Assembly (NCBI RefSeq): GCF_017497975.1
Contig: NZ_JAGDEL010000013.1
Span: 1 to 64,000, forward strand
Source of the DNA: Metabacillus bambusae
GTDB taxonomy: Bacteria > Bacillota > Bacilli > Bacillales > Bacillaceae
Direction: 5' to 3'
DNA length: 64,000 nt
Below are positions 7,730 through 17,809 of this stretch, one piece after another. Below the pieces are notes generated by a model. It saw nothing but the letters and a program-made list of their open reading frames with translations. It searched no databases and had not been told where the DNA came from. Both the position numbers and the translations under genes were made by a program. The stretch's first letter is position 1. The number at the start of each line of letters is the position of its first letter.

Positions 7730-8776
7730 CTATTTGGCCGCCTCAATATTGGGATTGGCCAATAGAATTTCCTCAGTTGTCTCCCATAACCTAGGTAAAA
7801 ACTTGATAACATCTTCAGCACGACGAATGATGTCTGCAGACGAAGTGATACCAAGGTCTGCGACGATTGCTGCAAATGCTGGATAGTGTGCGCGTTGTAG
7901 CTCCGGTGTTGCATCTACCTCTAAGATCTTGTGGCAGCGGGCAAAGGTTGCAACGATCCAAAAGACAGCTTCACGGTGGTTACCAGCACGGATGAGTTCA
8001 CGGCTACCATCAATTGCAATCGGTCTTGCTTTCGCTGTTATGTCTGTGCTGAAGAAGAACGGTGTCTTCGCAACACCTGCAGTATCGTCAAAGGTTCGAG
8101 CAAGCTCATCAAGATGCTGTTCGACGCGCTCGGGAGTTAGATTTGCACAGCCAAGTAATTTTAGCAGATCTTCATAAAGACTATCATATCCGTATTCCAT
8201 AAGCACCTCGCGAGCTGCAAGATAGCGGAGTCGAACGGTTGGGTTTCGGAGTGCGGCTAAGAGGAGGACGTGAGTAGTCACACCACCCGGAAACATCCAA
8301 GACATTACCTGATCATGCAATGGTGCTGAGATATCAATTGCCCTTAGTCCGATTTCGACCTTCTGTCGGGCATTCTCGCACCTTCGTCGTACCCACAACT
8401 CTTCAGCAAAATGACGAGACACCTGTTTTTGTAGTCTGCTCAGATGTCCGGTAGGATCGGAAATAATTGTGTCGACTCGGAAGCTGCCTGCAAGGTGATA
8501 GGATGTTAGTACCTCTTCTACAGAAGCTAGCAGTTTCCAAGGCAAATAAGTTGCCTCAACCAGTGTATCGCGATAGATAAACTTCCCAAGCTTAGGCGGG
8601 GGCTCCGAATGTTCAGTGACAATGACGACGTCAACATCAGAAGCCACCGACAACTCAGCGTCATCAGGCAATCCAACCGTCGATCCGCTGAAGTAAGCTC
8701 CACGAAATCCATTCATCTGACTAGCTTGCTCCATGACCCACTCAACAGCTGCAGCTCGAGCTAAACCTACTTTCAC
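7730..8776 (-). CDS. Nucleotidyltransferase-fold protein, probably acquired
   Basis: About 348 residues. The N-terminus has the minimal nucleotidyltransferase signature: a GS pair (GSTVG, about residue 31) followed by SDVDVVIV with two metal-binding acidic residues (about Asp47 and Asp49). The remaining 250 residues are helical and may select the acceptor. Aminoglycoside adenylyltransferases and MNT-type enzymes share this core, but the substrate cannot be read from the sequence. GTG 8776 is preferred because the GAAGGGG ribosome site is 9 bases before it and abuts the ATG at 8785. The gene is visibly richer in G+C than its neighbours (many CGC, GCC and CTC codons), which suggests recent transfer. 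Confidence 0.72.
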   Translation of the reverse strand: MKVGLARAAAVEWVMEQASQMNGFRGAYFSGSTVGLPDDAELSVASDVDVVIVTEHSEPPPKLGKFIYRDTLVEATYLPWKLLASVEEVLTSYHLAGSFRVDTIISDPTGHLSRLQKQVSRHFAEELWVRRRCENARQKVEIGLRAIDISAPLHDQVMSWMFPGGVTTHVLLLAALRNPTVRLRYLAAREVLMEYGYDSLYEDLLKLLGCANLTPERVEQHLDELARTFDDTAGVAKTPFFFSTDITAKARPIAIDGSRELIRAGNHREAVFWIVATFARCHKILEVDATPELQRAHYPAFAAIVADLGITSSADIIRRAEDVIKFLPRLWETTEEILLANPNIEAAK

Positions 8777-9040
8777 GAAAACCATCCCCTTCTCTTTGCA
8801 TAGATTAATAGTTTAAGTTGAATAAATTTGGAACACCATATATGAATGGCTTGTTCTAGGAGATATTTTTTTGTTTTCAAAAGACTGTTAAAAGGAAGCA
8901 ACATTTAAAGGATAGGTTAAAACTGTATTACTTTTACATTTTATCGGACTTTACTTTATAAGCACAATATACTCATAACGAAAACAGCCTTTATTTTTAA
9001 ATGCACTTATACTAGAACTTGTTACACATTATTTCTAGAA
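8777..9040. other. Gap without recognised genes
   Basis: AT-rich spacer between the nucleotidyltransferase and the convergently placed terminator of the exporter gene. I see no ORF with a ribosome site, no RNA motif and no clear promoter. Confidence 0.5.
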
Positions 9041-9090
9041 AAATAAAAAAAGCCAAAAACCACTAGATATAAGCTCTAATGTTTTTTGGC
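9041..9090 (-). terminator. Rho-independent terminator of the DHA2 exporter gene
   Basis: The arms GCCAAAAAC (9052-9060) and GTTTTTTGGC (9081-9090) form a stem. On the minus strand it is followed by a T run (complement of the A-rich 9041-9051). Confidence 0.75.
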
Positions 9091-9146
9091 CAGTCTATAT
9101 ATGTTTAGTTAACTAAAAAAACTTTGAACTATGAATATGTTTGAGA

Positions 9147-10667
9147 TTACACTGCTGAACTGACTTTTTCATAAGAAGACTTTTTTTCATCTAGGTCTTC
9201 TGCTTGTTTTGCTCTCTTAATAAAGAAGGAGAGAATCAGTGCTAATGCTGCAATAAATGCTGCGATAAAGAAGGCAAAATTAATCCCTTCTAACATGGCT
9301 TGTATAGCAATTTGTTGTTGTATGTCAGCAAGTGCAGCTTTTGTTGGTTCACCAACGGTATTTTTTGCTGCTTCTGCAGCTAAATCTGTAGCTGTTGATT
9401 CTGTACGGTTAGACATGATTGTAACCAATAACGCTGTTCCAATCGCTCCAGAAACTTGGTTTAATGTATTGTTCATGGCTGTTCCATGCGGATAAAAACG
9501 TGCTGGTAATTGATTTAAACCATTTGTTGAGACAGGCATCATAACCATTGACATACCGAACATTCTAACAGCATGCAAGATCATTAAGTACGTGTATGTC
9601 GTATCTAGTGATAATGTACTGAAAAGATAAGTCGTTACTGTTGTAATAGTTAAACCTGTAATCGATAATATACGTCCACCAAACTTATCAAATAATCTCC
9701 CTGTAATTGGTGACATGAGGGCCATCACTAGCGCTCCTGGCAGCATCATTAGCCCTGCATCAACTGGAGATATACCACGAATTGTTTGAACATAAATCGG
9801 TAAAAGCAGCATCCCAGAAAACAATGCCATATTTAAGACAATCGTTATTGATGAAGACAATGCAAACATCGGATACTTAAAGATACTGAAGTTAAGCATT
9901 GGTCGTTCTAATTTTGTTTGACGTACGATAAAAGATATTAATGAAATAATCCCAACGATAATTGTTAAGTAAACTTGAGGACTATCCCATCCTTTACTTC
10001 CAGCGGAACTAAACCCATATAGGATACCACCAAAACCTATGCTTGATAATAAAAGCGAAAATATATCTAAACGGATATCTACTTTTTCCTTTTTATCTTT
10101 AAGTAAGAAAAAGCCAATTAAAAGTACGATAATCGCTATTGGCGTGACAAAATGAAAGAGCATTCTCCAGTCATAGTGCTCGATAATCCAGCCTGATAAA
10201 GTCGGACCAATTGCTGGTGCCGCCATTAAAATCAAGCCAAAAACCCCCATCGCTGCTCCCCTTTTTTCTACTGGAAAGCTAACTAGCATAACATTCATTA
10301 AGAGCGGCATCATAATCGCCGAACCAGAAGCTTGTAGCATTCTACCTGCTAATAATAAAGGAAATATTTCCGCAATCCCTGCAATAAGTGTCCCGATTGT
10401 AAACAATCCCATTGCAGTTATGAAAAGATGTCGAACAGAATATTTTTGGATTAAGTACGCAGTTGTTGGAATCATAATCCCATTTACTAACATAAAGCCT
10501 GTCGTTAACCATTGGACAGTCGCTGTGTCAATATCTAAATCGATCATAATTGATGGTAAAGCAATATTTAGTAATGTATTGTTTAAAAATGCAATAAACG
10601 CACCTATCATCAAGACAGCAAGGATGCCGTATTTTGGACGATCAGGCTTATTTATGGAATCTTCCAT
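9147..10667 (-). CDS. DHA2-family (14-TM, EmrB/QacA-type) MFS multidrug exporter
   Basis: About 506 residues with some 14 hydrophobic segments. The N-terminus after a short polar leader is AVLMIGAFIAFLNNTLLNIALPSIMIDLDI, followed by VQWLTTGFMLVNGIMIP, both diagnostic of the EmrB/QacA/LmrB group. The motif A region (RHLFITAMGLFTIGT) and the GP-rich motif C of antiporters (GLILMAAPAIGPTLSGWI) are present. ATG 10667 is chosen because GAGGGGG lies 8-9 bases upstream; the longer ORF start is in the promoter. Such proteins exchange protons for cationic or lipophilic drugs. A TetR-type regulator is divergent, with a palindrome between, so it is probably induced by one of its substrates. Confidence 0.9.
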   Translation of the reverse strand: MEDSINKPDRPKYGILAVLMIGAFIAFLNNTLLNIALPSIMIDLDIDTATVQWLTTGFMLVNGIMIPTTAYLIQKYSVRHLFITAMGLFTIGTLIAGIAEIFPLLLAGRMLQASGSAIMMPLLMNVMLVSFPVEKRGAAMGVFGLILMAAPAIGPTLSGWIIEHYDWRMLFHFVTPIAIIVLLIGFFLLKDKKEKVDIRLDIFSLLLSSIGFGGILYGFSSAGSKGWDSPQVYLTIIVGIISLISFIVRQTKLERPMLNFSIFKYPMFALSSSITIVLNMALFSGMLLLPIYVQTIRGISPVDAGLMMLPGALVMALMSPITGRLFDKFGGRILSITGLTITTVTTYLFSTLSLDTTYTYLMILHAVRMFGMSMVMMPVSTNGLNQLPARFYPHGTAMNNTLNQVSGAIGTALLVTIMSNRTESTATDLAAEAAKNTVGEPTKAALADIQQQIAIQAMLEGINFAFFIAAFIAALALILSFFIKRAKQAEDLDEKKSSYEKVSSAV

Positions 10668-11027
10668 CGTTGTGCCCCCTCTATACTTAAAGTTCATTAT
10701 TTTGTACTGTTGTTTCACACAGACAATATCATATACCAATAGTTCAATTAATGCAATGATAATTTATTCCTTTATTTAAAGGGTTTGTTTAAATTCTAAA
10801 AGTGGTGTACGATGATTTTTATACTAGCAGTATAGAAATGTACCTTAATAAAGCAAACTAGAAAGAAGATAAAAATAAGGACATATTATAAAGGGCTGGG
10901 TATAGGGGTTTTTTAGGCCATAGAAGCGTCATTTGATGTCTTTATACAGAGGTTAATTGAGCCTCTATATTCGGTCTTTAATCAATACGTTATACACTTA
11001 TAACAAAATGAAGGTAGGTGATATATC
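10668..11027. other. Divergent control region of exporter and TetR gene
   Basis: This 360-bp gap contains an interrupted palindrome at about 10817-10837: TTTTATACT, spacer AGC, then AGTATAGAAA (core TATACT-AGC-AGTATA, 10820-10834). It lies about 150 bp from the exporter start and 190 bp from the regulator start, a plausible operator for the adjacent TetR protein. No RNA element was recognised in the rest. Confidence 0.5.
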
Positions 11028-11927
11028 ATGAACGATCGGAAACAGCATGTAATAAAAATGTCACATCAATTATTTATTGACAAGGGGTTTCAAGCCACTT
11101 CTATTCAAGATATATTGGACTACAGTGGCATTTCAAAAGGTACATTTTATAATTATTTTTCATCTAAAAGTGAATTATTAATCGCTTTATTTAAAGCCAT
11201 TTATACGAAAATGGAACAAGATCGGAATGAGTTACTTATTGGTCAAGATCCTTCTTCAATTGAAATCTTCATAAAGCAAATTGAATTGCAAATAAACACA
11301 AATAAAAAAAATAAATTAATTGCGCTTTTTGAAGAAGTCCTTGTCTCTAATGACCCCGATCTCAAACAATTTATTAAAATGGGGCAATTAAGAAATCTTC
11401 AGTGGATATACAAGCGTTTCTTAGAAATCTTTGGTGAAAATAAACGAATTTATTTATTAGACTGTGCAATAATGTTCATAGGAATTTTGCATCATAACGT
11501 TAAGTATTATGTCATGGCAAATGGTTCAAACACCAGTATGCATCAAGTAGTTTCGTATAGTGTTGAAAGAGTTGTGAACATCGTCAATGAAGTAGCAGCA
11601 TCTGGTGAGCAACTAATCAAACCTGAGATTTTAGAGAACTGGCTGCCAGAAAATAACAGAACTGACCAGGTACTTCAACTGAAACTTACTGAAACGATAT
11701 TAGCTTTGAAAAAAAGTCTCTGCTTACATGAAGAACATGAAAATTACAACCAGTTAATAGACTTTATCCAAGATGAACTATTACAATCAAAGAAACCTCG
11801 AAAATTTCTGATTGAAAATAGCCTGTTACCACTAAATAATGTTCAGGATAGTATAGTGAGGGAACTAGTAGAAAAGCTTACTCAACTAGTTGCTAATTAT
11901 TTTTTAATTTTAGAAGAAATAGATTAA
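11028..11927 (+). CDS. TetR/AcrR-family regulator, long form
   Basis: A 299-residue regulator. Residues 1-55 form the TetR helix-turn-helix (LFIDKGFQATSIQDILDYSGISKGTFYNYFSSKSELLIALF). The C-terminal part, about 240 residues, is longer than in the typical 190-residue TetR protein, and the extra helical segment (after about residue 200) is not recognised. It is divergent from the DHA2 exporter and is the obvious candidate for its repressor. ATG 11028 follows GGTAGGTGAT. No catalytic motif is seen. Confidence 0.85.
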   Translation: MNDRKQHVIKMSHQLFIDKGFQATSIQDILDYSGISKGTFYNYFSSKSELLIALFKAIYTKMEQDRNELLIGQDPSSIEIFIKQIELQINTNKKNKLIALFEEVLVSNDPDLKQFIKMGQLRNLQWIYKRFLEIFGENKRIYLLDCAIMFIGILHHNVKYYVMANGSNTSMHQVVSYSVERVVNIVNEVAASGEQLIKPEILENWLPENNRTDQVLQLKLTETILALKKSLCLHEEHENYNQLIDFIQDELLQSKKPRKFLIENSLLPLNNVQDSIVRELVEKLTQLVANYFLILEEID

Positions 11928-11997
11928 AGAGATTTGTTTTCTAAAGATACTGTTATTATTTCCCCTTCAAATTTTCTAGAAAGATTAAATAATTTTC

Positions 11998-12029
11998 AAA
12001 AAGGCTCAGTTATCATACTGAGCCTTTTT
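11998..12029. terminator. Bidirectional rho-independent terminator
   Basis: The arms AAAAAGGCTCAGT and ACTGAGCCTTTTT pair perfectly around a 6-base loop. It sits between the convergent TetR gene and the next MFS gene and serves both. Confidence 0.92.
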
Positions 12030-12039
12030 GAACTACTAT

Positions 12040-13302
12040 TCACCCTTTACTATCAAGAGAGGGAACCTTCAAAACTGGCTTTCCTGTTTCAATTAATACT
12101 TTGTTTCGGCCTAAGAAAAAAGAAAGTATTAAGATGAGTAACCCTGTTCCTATCAGTAACCATTCAATTTTCATTATATCCGCGATTGGACCGAAAATCA
12201 GCATCCCAATCGGCATCATTGAAGTTGAAATCATTCCAAAAACACCAAAAATCCGTCCTAAATAATTCTCTTCTACTTTCTCCTGTAATAATACAGTAGT
12301 TGGCGTATTAAAGATCGGCATCGCAACTCCAAATACGCCCATAAATATTAAATACATCCAAAAGATAGGAACAATACCTAGTGCAAATGTACAAGCTCCC
12401 ATTAAGAGACTTGCAAACGTCATCGTATGGACTCTATTTTGAAAGCCTCCCCAAGAAGCGATTATACCTCCACCAGCCATCATGCCAATCGAAAAAGCGA
12501 TTTCGATTGCTGTTAACCGCCAAACATCTTCACCAAAACTACGAGTAACCTGCAGTGGTGTTAAAAATGCAGCAGGTGCCATTAAAACAAAGAAAATGGC
12601 GAAAAATAGAAAGAATTTCTTCAGAAAATCGTGATTATTTATATATATTACTCCTTGTTTAAAGTCATTGAAATAGCTAGTTGTTAGTTTTTCTGCTGCC
12701 TTCTCATGCAGCGGAATATGAAAAAATGCGAGTAACGTGAAAATCGCAATCGCTGCAGTAATGACATCGATAAAGAGAATCATTTCGATAGAAGCCATTG
12801 TCAATAGTGCCGCGCTTACCATCGGGGCCACAAACATAATGATCGCTTGCAGACTTCCGTTAGTTCCATTTACTTTTGTCAGCTTATCCTTCGGTACGAT
12901 TTGTGGCAAAATAGCACCGACAGCTGGGGTTTGAATTCCTGTCCCAATTGCTCGAACAGCAGCCATGACAAAAAGTAACCAAGTCGCATCATACCCCATT
13001 AAAAATACAATTGCGAGTATCAATGTTGCAATCGCTATTAGTGCATCTGATAATATAATCAACATTTTTCGATTGTAGCGATCCGCCCATACCCCTGCTA
13101 TTGGGGATAATATAAAGGTTGGGATGAAGCCACAAATGATAAACAACGTCATCATCACACCTGACTCTGTAGTTAGCGTTACATACCACATAATCGCATA
13201 TTGAACTAAGGCCGAACCAAAAAGTGAGATCGTCTGACTACTTAAAAAGAGAATAATATTCTTTTTCCAATTTCCCATTGCTTGTTCATTTACTGAGTTC
13301 AT
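12040..13302 (-). CDS. MFS transporter, DHA3 (macrolide efflux-like) type
   Basis: About 420 residues with about 12 membrane segments. FLSSQTISLFGSALVQYAIMWYVTLTT at the N-terminus and SPIAGVWADRYNRKMLIILSDALIA (motif A) are typical of the DHA3/MefA/YfiS group. Members export macrolides or siderophore-like compounds; the substrate here is unknown. ATG 13302 is preferred: an AAAAAGGG element lies upstream, and the ORF extension to 13365 has no ribosome site. The gene is convergent with the TetR gene and shares its terminator. No regulator is immediately adjacent. Confidence 0.85.
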   Translation of the reverse strand: MNSVNEQAMGNWKKNIILFLSSQTISLFGSALVQYAIMWYVTLTTESGVMMTLFIICGFIPTFILSPIAGVWADRYNRKMLIILSDALIAIATLILAIVFLMGYDATWLLFVMAAVRAIGTGIQTPAVGAILPQIVPKDKLTKVNGTNGSLQAIIMFVAPMVSAALLTMASIEMILFIDVITAAIAIFTLLAFFHIPLHEKAAEKLTTSYFNDFKQGVIYINNHDFLKKFFLFFAIFFVLMAPAAFLTPLQVTRSFGEDVWRLTAIEIAFSIGMMAGGGIIASWGGFQNRVHTMTFASLLMGACTFALGIVPIFWMYLIFMGVFGVAMPIFNTPTTVLLQEKVEENYLGRIFGVFGMISTSMMPIGMLIFGPIADIMKIEWLLIGTGLLILILSFFLGRNKVLIETGKPVLKVPSLDSKG

Positions 13303-13700
13303 AATTTCACGGCCCTTTTTGTTCATATTAGGTTGTTTGATGCAATTTTTATAAAACTCATTCAAAAAAACTCTCGGATATTCAACTACTCCCGATATAT
13401 TCTCAAGTTTAGCTCTAACTTTAATATCATAAACACTTCGTTTAGAACATCGAAAGGTGCTTTAATTCCCTACAATCATACAATCCCCACTTTCCATGTT
13501 TTGTTAATTTATATTATAGAGGATTAGTAGAAATATTGTGTGATTGATTAATAGTGTTTGAAATTATTCACATTTTTGATGTTTTACAATCGCTCCTTAA
13601 ATAATTCCAATATATTCCAACGTATCATCGAATTTTGAACACTAAAATCTATATATACCTGACATAGACGTCTAATTTTTATTATTGGCTAAGTTATCTG
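13303..13700. other. Gap without recognised genes
   Basis: AT-rich 400-bp spacer. A weak stem (TTGGCTAA / TTAGCCAA, about 13685-13716) overlaps the end of the DUF402 gene and might end its transcript. I see no ORF, RNA or operator otherwise. Confidence 0.45.
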
Positions 13701-14258
13701 TTATTTATTTAGCCAAGGAAGGAGTTCTTCATGACTATAGGTTTTCTCAGTTTCCGAAATAACTTTGGATAGAAAAATATCAATCGTATCTGTTAATAAG
13801 TTTAGAGTATGTTGAACAGACCCATTTTCAAAACGATCTAATGGCTCAGGTAACTCATCCTCGTCTAAAATAAAGTAGTCTCCACTAGGGAGAACCATTA
13901 TATCAATAATTAAATCCTCAAAAGATACAAAATGATCAGTCATATAAGTATTTTTCACAATATTAAAATAAGCACCTAAATAATTTCCTCTATTATCTCT
14001 CCAGATGTACAAATTATATGGACGATCTCTCCAGTAATATGCAATTGTATAACTACCTTTAGGTATAGTTAATTTTGTTTTATTTGCTTTCATTGTAAAG
14101 GAATCTACTATTTTATGAAAAAGCACGATATTTTGATTCTTTGCATCTATCACTAGACAACTATGTTCTACAACTGTGGAGTCGTACCGTATTTTTCTCT
14201 CTTTCATTTGATTATAACGTTGCAAAGTTGGTGTACTTAAATTGACCATTGCTTTCAT
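13701..14258 (-). CDS. DUF402-family protein
   Basis: A protein of about 185 residues with the DUF402 fold: GSYTIAYYWRDRPYNLYIWRDNRGNYLGAYFNIVKNTYMT, then FEDLIIDIMVLPSGDYFILDEDEL. The W...R/YFNI...D.D acidic set is characteristic. Related proteins include nucleoside tri-/diphosphatases and FomD-type hydrolases of nucleotide-linked compounds, so a phosphohydrolase role is possible but not shown. The start is uncertain: ATG 14258 is only 2 bases after GGAG, ATG 14249 is 11 bases after. It stands alone between an exporter gene and the proline operon. Confidence 0.72.
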   Translation of the reverse strand: MKAMVNLSTPTLQRYNQMKERKIRYDSTVVEHSCLVIDAKNQNIVLFHKIVDSFTMKANKTKLTIPKGSYTIAYYWRDRPYNLYIWRDNRGNYLGAYFNIVKNTYMTDHFVSFEDLIIDIMVLPSGDYFILDEDELPEPLDRFENGSVQHTLNLLTDTIDIFLSKVISETEKTYSHEELLPWLNK

Positions 14259-14598
14259 TTCTCCTATCTAATGTTCTTTCACCTGGATAAATGGCTTTTA
14301 ATAATTGTAACATCAATAAAAGTATCAAGTAATTGTCCCTAAAAACGTAAAAAGCGCGATCCATCACTTCCAATTCGCGTATAATCGTGGGAGTTCTTGT
14401 TAATCGGGGTTATAGGGATCATCAACAAAGATCTATAGTCATCATCAGAATGAATTTATCATTTGCATTATAAGAAAACGTGTCAAAGCTATAGTCAAAT
14501 TATCCCTCCTTTTAGTTGCTAAAATTTTTACATTTTTCACTTAAACAGTTCTATTTAAACTCTGATCATTCCTATATTTTCAAAGTGCTTATTCCATG
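14259..14598. other. Gap without recognised genes
   Basis: AT-rich spacer of about 340 bp between the DUF402 gene and the putP terminator. No ORF with a ribosome site and no recognised RNA motif. Confidence 0.45.
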
Positions 14599-14633
14599 AA
14601 AAAAAGCTCTATTCGCTATTACGCAAACAGAGC
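14599..14633 (-). terminator. Terminator of the put operon
   Basis: On the minus strand GCTCT...AGAGC closes a stem that also pairs GCG/CGC around TAATA. It is followed by seven Ts (complement of 14599-14605). It lies just past the putP stop. Confidence 0.7.
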
Positions 14634-14660
14634 CTTGATTTAACATTATTCATTTTTCAT

Positions 14661-16124
14661 TCACATCGATTTTGTAAACTCACTAAACTTCTCACTCACC
14701 TGCACAGAGGGCTTAGAAGTTAGTAAACTCACAATATAAACAGCTAAAAGGCTAGCAGCAAACCCTGGAATAATTTCGTATAGCACATCAGATAACCCCA
14801 ATTTTGACCAAATAATAACTGTTACCGCCCCTATAATCATCCCAGCAAGAGCGCCCCATTTTGTCATTCTTCCCCAATATAAACTTAAAATAATGACAGG
14901 TCCAAATGCAGCACCAAAGCCAGCCCAAGCATAGCTTACAAGACCCAGTATCGTGTTATTTTGAGTCCATGCTAAGCATAAAGCTAGGATGGATACAACT
15001 AATACGGATAAACGTCCCATGAAGACTAATTCTTTATCAGTCGCTGATCTGCGGAAAAAGGTTTTGTATAAGTCTTCTGTTAATGAGCTCGATGTCACTA
15101 GTAATTGTGACGATATTGTACTCATAACTGCAGCTAAAATGGCAGAAATTAAAAAGCCGGTTATGATTGGATGGAAGAGAATATTTCCTAATTCAATAAA
15201 GATTGTTTCAGGATCACTGATTTTCATACCTTCTTTTGAATAGAACGCAATACCGAGAAAACCTGTTAGCATTGCACCGATACTTGAAAAAATCATCCAA
15301 TTCATTCCGATGCGACGCGCCTTCTTTATTTCTTTTACTGATGTAATAGCCATAAAACGGACAATGATATGCGGTTGTCCAAAATATCCAAGACCCCAGG
15401 CAAATAATGAAATAATACCGAGTAAACTTGTTCCTTGAAATATATCTAGCAAATCAAGATCAATCGAACGAATTTCAGTAACAGCTACTGTTGGACCGCC
15501 AACGTGAAGCAAAGTCACAACCGGCACTAATATTAATGCAACAATCATAATAATTCCTTGCACAAAATCAGTCCAACTAACTGCCAAGAACCCACCAAAT
15601 AATGTATAGGCTACAACTACCCCAGTAATTATCCATAAACCTGTATGGTAATCAAGATTTAAAATACTATTAAACAATACCCCACCTGATACCATTCCAG
15701 AAGAAACGTAAAAGGTGAAAAAGATGATGATAATGATTGCTGAAAATAAACGCAGAATCATTGTTGTGTCATTAAAACGATTTTCTAAATATGCTGGTAT
15801 CGTAATTGAATCATTTGCCATTTCAGTATATGTACGTAACCTAGGTGCAACATAAAGCCAGTTAGCCCATGCCCCCAACGTTAGACCGATGACAATCCAG
15901 GAAGCAGATAAACCAGTGGCATACATCGCACCAGGCAAGCCCATCATAAGCCAGCCACTCATATCCGAAGCACCTGCACTTAATGCGGTTACTGCCGGAC
16001 CAAGATTACGTCCCCCAAGCATATAATCTGAAAGATTTGAAGTACGTTTATACGCATAATAACCAATAAAAAGCATCCCAACCATATAAACACAAATCGA
16101 TAAAATTAACTGTAAATTAACCAT
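14661..16124 (-). CDS. putP: Sodium/proline symporter PutP
   Basis: A 487-residue sodium:solute symporter with about 13 membrane segments. SDYMLGGRNLGPAVTALSAGASDMSGWLMMGLPGAMYATGL near the N-terminus is the PutP signature with the sodium- and proline-binding segment. It imports proline with sodium for catabolism. It is the last gene of a putB-putC-putP order identical to B. subtilis; the gap to putC is 116 bp and holds a hairpin. ATG 16124 follows GGGGGAATTAG. Intact and of normal length. Pantothenate or other SSF substrates are unlikely given the neighbours. Confidence 0.94.
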   Translation of the reverse strand: MVNLQLILSICVYMVGMLFIGYYAYKRTSNLSDYMLGGRNLGPAVTALSAGASDMSGWLMMGLPGAMYATGLSASWIVIGLTLGAWANWLYVAPRLRTYTEMANDSITIPAYLENRFNDTTMILRLFSAIIIIIFFTFYVSSGMVSGGVLFNSILNLDYHTGLWIITGVVVAYTLFGGFLAVSWTDFVQGIIMIVALILVPVVTLLHVGGPTVAVTEIRSIDLDLLDIFQGTSLLGIISLFAWGLGYFGQPHIIVRFMAITSVKEIKKARRIGMNWMIFSSIGAMLTGFLGIAFYSKEGMKISDPETIFIELGNILFHPIITGFLISAILAAVMSTISSQLLVTSSSLTEDLYKTFFRRSATDKELVFMGRLSVLVVSILALCLAWTQNNTILGLVSYAWAGFGAAFGPVIILSLYWGRMTKWGALAGMIIGAVTVIIWSKLGLSDVLYEIIPGFAASLLAVYIVSLLTSKPSVQVSEKFSEFTKSM

Positions 16125-16198
16125 CTAATTCCCCCATCATCCACTTTGCCCCAATTTTTATATAAAATATTGTATAAATATACTACAAAAGTAGAATA

Positions 16199-16230
16199 AT
16201 AGAAAGCAGTTTTTTTTATCTACTTTCTAT
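16199..16230. other. Intercistronic hairpin between putC and putP
   Basis: The arms ATAGAAAG (16199-16206) and CTTTCTAT (16223-16230) enclose a 16-base loop. It could be a partial terminator or a processing/stability element that lowers putP relative to putC. Confidence 0.45.
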
Positions 16231-16240
16231 CAAAAAATGG

Positions 16241-17788
16241 TTACAGCATTTCACTAATTGTTTTTGCTTGCATATGAAGAGCTAAGTAATCTGGACCGCC
16301 TGCCTTTGAATCTGTTCCAGACATTTTGAACCCGCCAAATGGGTGATAACCAACGATTGCACCTGTACAGTTTCGATTAAAATATAAGTTTCCTACATGG
16401 AATTCATGTTTTGCACGCTCAATATGTTGTCTGTTTTTTGTAATGACAGCACCTGTTAATCCATATTCAGTGTTGTTTGCAATTTTTAGAGCCTCATCAA
16501 AGTCTTTAGCCTTTGCAAATGCAACAACAGGGCCAAAGATTTCTTCCTGCATGAGGCGGGAGTTCGGATCTAAATCAGCAAAGATCGTTGGCTCGATAAA
16601 GTAGCCTTTCGAATTATCACCTTTACCACCGCTCATTAAGCGGCCTTCTTCCCCGCCAACTCGAATGTAATCCATAATTTTATCATAAGAGCCTTGGTCA
16701 ATAACGGGACCCATATACGTGTCTGCATGTTCTGGGTTGCCAGTAATTTTTTGTTCTGTAATTTCCACAACACGTTGAAGCACTTGATCATAAACTTCCG
16801 CATGAACAACCGCACGAGAGCCTGCAGAGCATTTCTGACCGGCAAATCCAAACGCAGAAGCGAAAATGGATTGAGCTGCTAGTTCTAAATCACAGTCCTT
16901 ATCAACAACGACTGTATCTTTCCCACCCATTTCAGCAATGACGCGTTTTAAATGCATTTGCCCTGGTTGAACCTTTGCAGCACGTTCAAAAATACGAGTA
17001 CCTACTTCACGAGAACCTGTAAACGTAATAATACTTGTTTTTGGGTGATCTACTAAATAGTCGCCGACTTCAGCCCCACTACCAGGAACAAAGTTTACAA
17101 CACCCTTCGGTAAACCTGCTTCTTCTAACACTTCAACGAATAAAGCAGCAATTACCGGGGTAGTACTAGCAGGTTTTAGAACAACTGTGTTTCCTGTCAC
17201 AATTGGCGCAACAGTTGTACCTGCCATTATCGCAAATAAGAAATTCCATGGTGGGATAACAACTGTTACTCCTGTTGGTGTGTAAATATATTTATTGATC
17301 TCACCTTCTCGGCTATTCACTGGCTTTCCTTTTGCTAATTCAATCATTTGGCGGCCATAGTATTCCAAAAAGTCAATTGCTTCAGCCGTATCAGCATCAG
17401 CCTCATTCCATGGCTTACCAGCTTCTTTAACGAGCAGAGCAGAAAAATCATGCTTTTTACGACGTATGATCGCCGCAGCTCTAAATAGAATGTTCGCTCT
17501 TTCTTCTGGATTCCAATATCTCCACTCTTCGAATGCCTCCGCTGCAGCTTGAATAGCCATGGACGCATGTTCTTTTTTTGCTTTCGAAACAATACCGACA
17601 ACCTCTTCTTTATTAGCCGGATTATACGAAACAATTTTATCCTCTGTTGAAATTTTTTCTCCATTTATCACAAGTGGATAAGCTTTTCCCATTATTTCAT
17701 TTACATTGGCAAGTGCCTTTTCAAACGCAATACGGTTTTCCTCAATACTAAAATCAGTAAATGGTTCGTGCTTGTAAGCTGTTGTCAT
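16241..17788 (-). CDS. putC: L-glutamate gamma-semialdehyde (1-pyrroline-5-carboxylate) dehydrogenase
   Basis: A 515-residue aldehyde dehydrogenase. The family motifs are complete: [10 protein letters not shown], the cofactor region [18 protein letters not shown], the general base Glu in AEMGGKD and the catalytic Cys in [14 protein letters not shown]. The C-terminus ([23 protein letters not shown]) is that of the RocA/PutC subgroup. It oxidises glutamate semialdehyde, formed by proline dehydrogenase, to glutamate with NAD+. It is placed between putB and putP. The unusually long 295-bp spacer to putB is filled by a repeat. A rocA role in arginine use is possible, but the context favours putC. 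Confidence 0.93.
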   Translation of the reverse strand: MTTAYKHEPFTDFSIEENRIAFEKALANVNEIMGKAYPLVINGEKISTEDKIVSYNPANKEEVVGIVSKAKKEHASMAIQAAAEAFEEWRYWNPEERANILFRAAAIIRRKKHDFSALLVKEAGKPWNEADADTAEAIDFLEYYGRQMIELAKGKPVNSREGEINKYIYTPTGVTVVIPPWNFLFAIMAGTTVAPIVTGNTVVLKPASTTPVIAALFVEVLEEAGLPKGVVNFVPGSGAEVGDYLVDHPKTSIITFTGSREVGTRIFERAAKVQPGQMHLKRVIAEMGGKDTVVVDKDCDLELAAQSIFASAFGFAGQKCSAGSRAVVHAEVYDQVLQRVVEITEQKITGNPEHADTYMGPVIDQGSYDKIMDYIRVGGEEGRLMSGGKGDNSKGYFIEPTIFADLDPNSRLMQEEIFGPVVAFAKAKDFDEALKIANNTEYGLTGAVITKNRQHIERAKHEFHVGNLYFNRNCTGAIVGYHPFGGFKMSGTDSKAGGPDYLALHMQAKTISEML

Positions 17789-17809
17789 ATCAATCGACTC
17801 CTTCTATTT

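Noticed and set aside
11934-12137. Plus-strand ORF of 67 codons after the TetR gene
   Set aside because: It runs through a perfect bidirectional terminator and into the antisense of the MFS gene.
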